From assembly GCA_021810175.1 (NCBI GenBank), contig JAJZJJ010000050.1, positions 1 through 10,479 of the forward strand: DNA of 10,479 nt. Direction: 5' to 3'. Source of the DNA: Acidobacteriota bacterium (GTDB lineage Bacteria > Acidobacteriota > Terriglobia > Terriglobales > Acidobacteriaceae). A program made the translations under genes and the position numbers. Positions 7,010 through 10,479 of the stretch are shown here, piece by piece; positions within the stretch are counted from its first letter, which is position 1; the number at the start of each line of letters is the position of its first letter. The notes under the pieces are model-generated. The model was given only the letters and a program-made list of their open reading frames with translations. It was not told the origin of the DNA and searched no databases.

Positions 7010-10000
7010 CAGCTCAGCAGCACAGGGCCGTTCTTGAGTCGGGCCGCGATTGTTTCGCGCTGGCGTGTCAGCCATGCATCCAATTCAGGCTCGCTCCTGA
7101 GCGTGGCACGTTCAAGAGCTACGGGTTGCACCTTGGGCTCCAGCATGCGTGCGGCACGCTCGATAGCCTGAGTGACACGCGTGGGAATGGCATCGCATTC
7201 GGCGCGCAATGCGGCGAGATTGCGGCGGTCAAGAACCGCGAGTAGATGCTCATCGGTGGAAATATCCGTATCAGCGGGCTGGTTCAGGCCCACATCCCGA
7301 AGAATGGCGGCGCGATCCGCAGGCGGCAGACCATTCCAGAGATCGTTGGCTCCAAGGGAGGCAACAGCGGAAGCGTAAGCGTTTCGATAGGCGGCATTGG
7401 CTTCCGTGACCGCTTCACGCAGGAGCTTGGCGAGCTGCTGGCGCAGCGGTGCGACGGGATCTACGGGTTCCAGCAGCAGGCGCTGCTCCCGAATGGCCGT
7501 AATCTGGCCTTGCACCGCTTCGGCAGCAGGCAGGTCACGCGCATGTTGGGCGAGCCTTTCCAGGAGTACCCAGGCGGATTTTCGCGCCGTCGCAACCTGC
7601 GCGGCCGTACGCCATACCTGGATCTGGCCTTCAAGAACATCTGCCCGTTCCTTCAAGGCGGACAGCTGCTCGTTTCCGGCCAGTCTGCGAAGATCATCGA
7701 CGTCCGTGATCAAAGGCACTGGCGGCAGCGGCGCCTTGCCGCCGGCCGCCTGGGCGAGGTCGAAGATCGTCTGCAGGAATTCGCGGGCCTTCGCACCTTC
7801 TTCGCCGCTCTTGCAGGTCAGGCCGGCGGCCTGGAACAGCTTGCGCAGGCGCAAGCGGTCAGGCACGGTCAGGGTGATCGCCTCGCTGCGGAACTCGGAC
7901 TTGGCGATCTTGTTCTGGTCGAGCTGTCCCAGCGGCACAGGAGCGCCGTTGAGCGTGGCCGTCATGTGCTGGCTTCGATGCAGCGCGATCAGCGCCGCAT
8001 CGATCGCATCCTGCGGCCACCCGTAAGGGCTGGCTCGCAGCGCCTTGCGTACTTCGGTACCGTTTCGGCCCGCGCCGATGGTGGCGAGCACCTGCTGGCA
8101 GACCGCGTGCTTTTCCGTGGCGTCAGTGTGCCCGACGGGTTGGAACGGGTGGTCCGCGCCGTCGCGCGCACGCTTGATGACAGCCTCCCAGGCGGCGGAA
8201 TCAGCCTCTTTGTAGCGGGGAAACAGACGCACCAGCGAATCATTCGCTGCGGCGCGGAGCTTGTCTTCTACTCCAGCCAGCAGCACTTCACCACCACCGC
8301 CCTGATAGACCTTCGCATTCGCGACAATTTCGTGCACCAGACGGTCGCGTTCGTCCTCTGCGCGGCTGCGACGGCTTTCCATTCCCTGGCGGGCATCGCG
8401 GCCTTCGTCGGTGCTGGGACTACCTTTGGCGTCGAGGGTTTGGCGAGCGGCTTCCGCCTCGATCAACGCGCGCTTGAGATCGCCGGCCGCCTGTTGGCCG
8501 ATGAAGACGTGGATGACCGGGCTATCGGTGCCGGCGGCGCGGGCGGCTTGCTCCACCTCCTTCTGAGAGCAGGACCAGCCGTCGCGAATCCAGACCGGGA
8601 TCCCATTCCCATCCACCGGAGGCGGCGTCTGTTCGCGATGGACGAGGAACTGACGCAGTTCCTTGGCCGCACCTTGGGTGAGACGCTGCGCGCGGATGAT
8701 GCGGTCGGCCTCGCCGTACAGAAGCTGATCCTGCAGGAACTTAAGATTGGCCGGGTCGCCGCCGAGCCTGGATTGGCGGGTGCGAAACTCGCGATCCCAT
8801 TCCGCGCCTTCGCGAGTCTGGAGCCGGTATTCCTCGGCGACCTGCATGAGCACACCGATGTCGGTCAGCTTCCTGAGCGTAGAATCGACCTCGCTGCGCA
8901 GCTTGCCGTTGTCGGCCGCCAGATCACGGACCAGCAGATCCGCCAGGTGATCTTTATGGGCACGCACACCCACATCTGCGCCGCCTTCGCGTTTGAGCTT
9001 GCCGATCAGGAACACGAGCCCGCACAAGCGGCGGGCAAGTTCGCCTTCGGTCTTGCCGACCTGGAGAATCCGCTCGTTGATCTCGCGGAGCAGTACGCCG
9101 GTGTTGACCATTTCCGGCGCAAGCGCATCGTAAAGATCATCCGCTGGCACAACACTGGTCACGGGCTGATCCGAAAGCCGTGCCACAGCGTCATGGATGA
9201 TGCGCAGTTGCGAACGCAACTGGCTCTGTGCTCCGGCAGCGTCGATCTGCCGGAAGCAGTGTTCCCAGAATCGCCGACGCACAGGTAGGAGCGGATAGTC
9301 GTCGACAATGACGCGGCGATCTTCGCCGACCTCCCCGATGCGGGTTCCCTGGAGCTCGCGTGAGACTTCACCCGCATGAGTATCGAGCAGACCGCGGACG
9401 GCCCCAATCATCGCGGGTTTCTTCTGCAGAAGCACCTTGCGAGTGACGGTCTCCACTTCCGCATCGGACAGCGGCACTCGGATGGTAAAGCGGTCCATCA
9501 ACTTCTGAAGCAGGGGCACGTCGGTGAGCGCGCTCTGACCCGCACACACCACGATGACGTGACTGTCGAGCTGCTTCGAGACCGCCTCCGCAACCTCCGT
9601 GACCAGGACCGAGCGATCGTTCGATTCGCCGATGTACTGTTGCGCCTCGTCCAGTACGAGCAGGGTGCAAGGCAGACGGCCGTCCCGGCCCGCGAGCATC
9701 AGGGCTTCCTTTGCGGTCGCCAGGAACTGAGCGGTAGTGATGTCGCTGGTTTGCGGAGGGAACTGCGCCTTGATCTGCTGCTTGGCCTGGGCTTCGTCCG
9801 CAGCAAAGCCGGGGTCGCAGGCCAGAATCGCCCGCATCAGCGGGCCACTGACATAGAGATTGTTCAACTCGCGGTCGAAATTGCGGCCAGCGGCCTCTAG
9901 ATTGCGCTTCACCTGATCGAAATAATCATTGCTCTTGAGCCAGAGGCAGAACCGCGCCTGCGGATACATTTCCGGAAGGCCGACGGCTTTCAGCAGCACG

Positions 10001-10455
10001 CCCAAGATCGTGAGACGCACCGTTTCGGTGGTGCCGCTCGGCAGCGAGCCTGCGGCGGCCACCAGACCGCCCGCCCGCTTGCCGGCGGTATCCAGCTCGC
10101 GCAGGAGGGCACGTAGTTCCTCGGGCATCTCGGGCACCAGGCTGCGCGCCGTGGCGCCATCCGGAAAAACGGTGTCTTTCCACAAATGGCAGAGCATCTT
10201 GAGCAGATGCGACTTTCCGCTGCCGAAGAAGCCGCTGACCCAGGCGCCGCGCTGACTCGTGCGGCCGAGATTATCGAGGTAGGAGCGGATGATCTTCTGC
10301 ACGCCATCGGCATACTGTCCTTCGCAGACGAAGGTGCTTAATTCACCGTGCAACTCCTCCAGCGCCAACCCCTCCTCGTCGGAGATGCGGGCTTGCCCCT
10401 GATTGACCAGCGGATGGCTGGCCGGGTCGCGCTGCAGGATGTCCTTGATCTTCAT
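7009..10455 (-). CDS. brxC: BREX system P-loop ATPase BrxC (PglY-like)
   Basis: The product has 1148 residues, typical for BrxC/PglY. BrxC is an AAA+-like P-loop ATPase of the BREX complex; in studied systems it is needed for both host methylation and phage exclusion, though its exact role is unsettled. The N-terminus MKIKDILQRDPASHPLVNQG followed by TFVCEGQYADG (41-51) is characteristic. Walker A is GFFGSGKS (75-82), Walker B LLVLDEAQQY (265-274), and a sensor-like strand VVCAGQSALTD spans 302-312. The rest is helical, with a charged, probably coiled segment around 690-760 and an Arg/Ala-rich helical C-terminus ending GPVLLS. The ATG at 10455 is chosen because GAAGGGGG lies 4 nt upstream and the N-terminal motif follows at once. 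It is the first complete gene of the operon here; the next gene, pglX, starts 10 nt after its stop. A 680-residue open frame on the opposite strand (7246-9288) is a GC-driven shadow. Confidence 0.93.
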   Translation of the reverse strand: MKIKDILQRDPASHPLVNQGQARISDEEGLALEELHGELSTFVCEGQYADGVQKIIRSYLDNLGRTSQRGAWVSGFFGSGKSHLLKMLCHLWKDTVFPDGATARSLVPEMPEELRALLRELDTAGKRAGGLVAAAGSLPSGTTETVRLTILGVLLKAVGLPEMYPQARFCLWLKSNDYFDQVKRNLEAAGRNFDRELNNLYVSGPLMRAILACDPGFAADEAQAKQQIKAQFPPQTSDITTAQFLATAKEALMLAGRDGRLPCTLLVLDEAQQYIGESNDRSVLVTEVAEAVSKQLDSHVIVVCAGQSALTDVPLLQKLMDRFTIRVPLSDAEVETVTRKVLLQKKPAMIGAVRGLLDTHAGEVSRELQGTRIGEVGEDRRVIVDDYPLLPVRRRFWEHCFRQIDAAGAQSQLRSQLRIIHDAVARLSDQPVTSVVPADDLYDALAPEMVNTGVLLREINERILQVGKTEGELARRLCGLVFLIGKLKREGGADVGVRAHKDHLADLLVRDLAADNGKLRSEVDSTLRKLTDIGVLMQVAEEYRLQTREGAEWDREFRTRQSRLGGDPANLKFLQDQLLYGEADRIIRAQRLTQGAAKELRQFLVHREQTPPPVDGNGIPVWIRDGWSCSQKEVEQAARAAGTDSPVIHVFIGQQAAGDLKRALIEAEAARQTLDAKGSPSTDEGRDARQGMESRRSRAEDERDRLVHEIVANAKVYQGGGGEVLLAGVEDKLRAAANDSLVRLFPRYKEADSAAWEAVIKRARDGADHPFQPVGHTDATEKHAVCQQVLATIGAGRNGTEVRKALRASPYGWPQDAIDAALIALHRSQHMTATLNGAPVPLGQLDQNKIAKSEFRSEAITLTVPDRLRLRKLFQAAGLTCKSGEEGAKAREFLQTIFDLAQAAGGKAPLPPVPLITDVDDLRRLAGNEQLSALKERADVLEGQIQVWRTAAQVATARKSAWVLLERLAQHARDLPAAEAVQGQITAIREQRLLLEPVDPVAPLRQQLAKLLREAVTEANAAYRNAYASAVASLGANDLWNGLPPADRAAILRDVGLNQPADTDISTDEHLLAVLDRRNLAALRAECDAIPTRVTQAIERAARMLEPKVQPVALERATLRSEPELDAWLTRQRETIAARLKNGPVLLS

Positions 10456-10459
10456 TGGG

Positions 10460-10467
10460 CCCCCTTC
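10460..10467 (-). promoter_or_regulatory. Ribosome-binding site of brxC
   Basis: The minus strand reads GAAGGGGG, then 4 nt (CCCA) before the ATG at 10455. A TGA at 10471-10469 just upstream may be the stop of a preceding gene. No promoter is visible in the few bases available. Confidence 0.65.
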
Positions 10468-10479
10468 GTCAATCGTTCT

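Noticed and set aside
7246..9288. Long open frame (680 codons) on the plus strand opposite brxC
   Set aside because: It is fully antisense to a well-recognised BrxC, has no recognisable domain and no convincing ribosome-binding site. Long antisense frames are common opposite high-GC genes with strong third-position GC bias.

Overview
The window is a gene-dense, high-GC stretch in which every supported gene lies on the minus strand. Transcription therefore runs from the right end (about 10,479) to the left end (1). Codon choice, GC content and protein style suggest a high-GC proteobacterium, probably beta or gamma, but nothing here fixes a genus. No tRNA, rRNA, CRISPR array or insertion sequence was seen, and no non-coding gap exceeds about 24 bases.

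Layout in transcription order. (1) brxC, 10455-7009, the large P-loop ATPase of a BREX phage-defence system. (2) pglX, 6998-3486, the BREX adenine-specific DNA methyltransferase. (3) A 943-residue fusion of an N-terminal PHP metal-dependent hydrolase domain with an SMC/ABC-type ATPase containing a long coiled coil, 3489-658; similar proteins are called TrlF-family AAA-like ATPases. (4) The first 218 residues of a Schlafen/AlbA_2-domain protein, 655-1, cut by the window edge. Every start has a purine-rich ribosome-binding site. The junctions are 10 nt (brxC/pglX), an ATGA 4-nt overlap (pglX/PHP-ATPase) and 2 nt (PHP-ATPase/AlbA_2). This is one operon with probable translational coupling.

How the genes may work together. 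BrxC and PglX are core BREX proteins: PglX marks host DNA by N6-adenine methylation, and BrxC is an ATPase needed for methylation and phage exclusion. The other expected core genes (brxA/brxB upstream, pglZ and brxL or a helicase downstream) are not in the window, so the BREX type cannot be assigned. The PHP-ATPase and AlbA_2 genes are not BREX core genes. They sit directly after pglX, the position where the PARIS genes ariA/ariB are nested in Salmonella BREX. I infer that they form a nested accessory defence module, an ATPase-controlled nuclease plus a possible Schlafen-like RNase or regulator, co-expressed with BREX. This is the most interesting point of the window. Secondary points are a low-GC patch in pglX matching its target-recognition region, a run of seven G just before it, and a variant NVPY catalytic motif.
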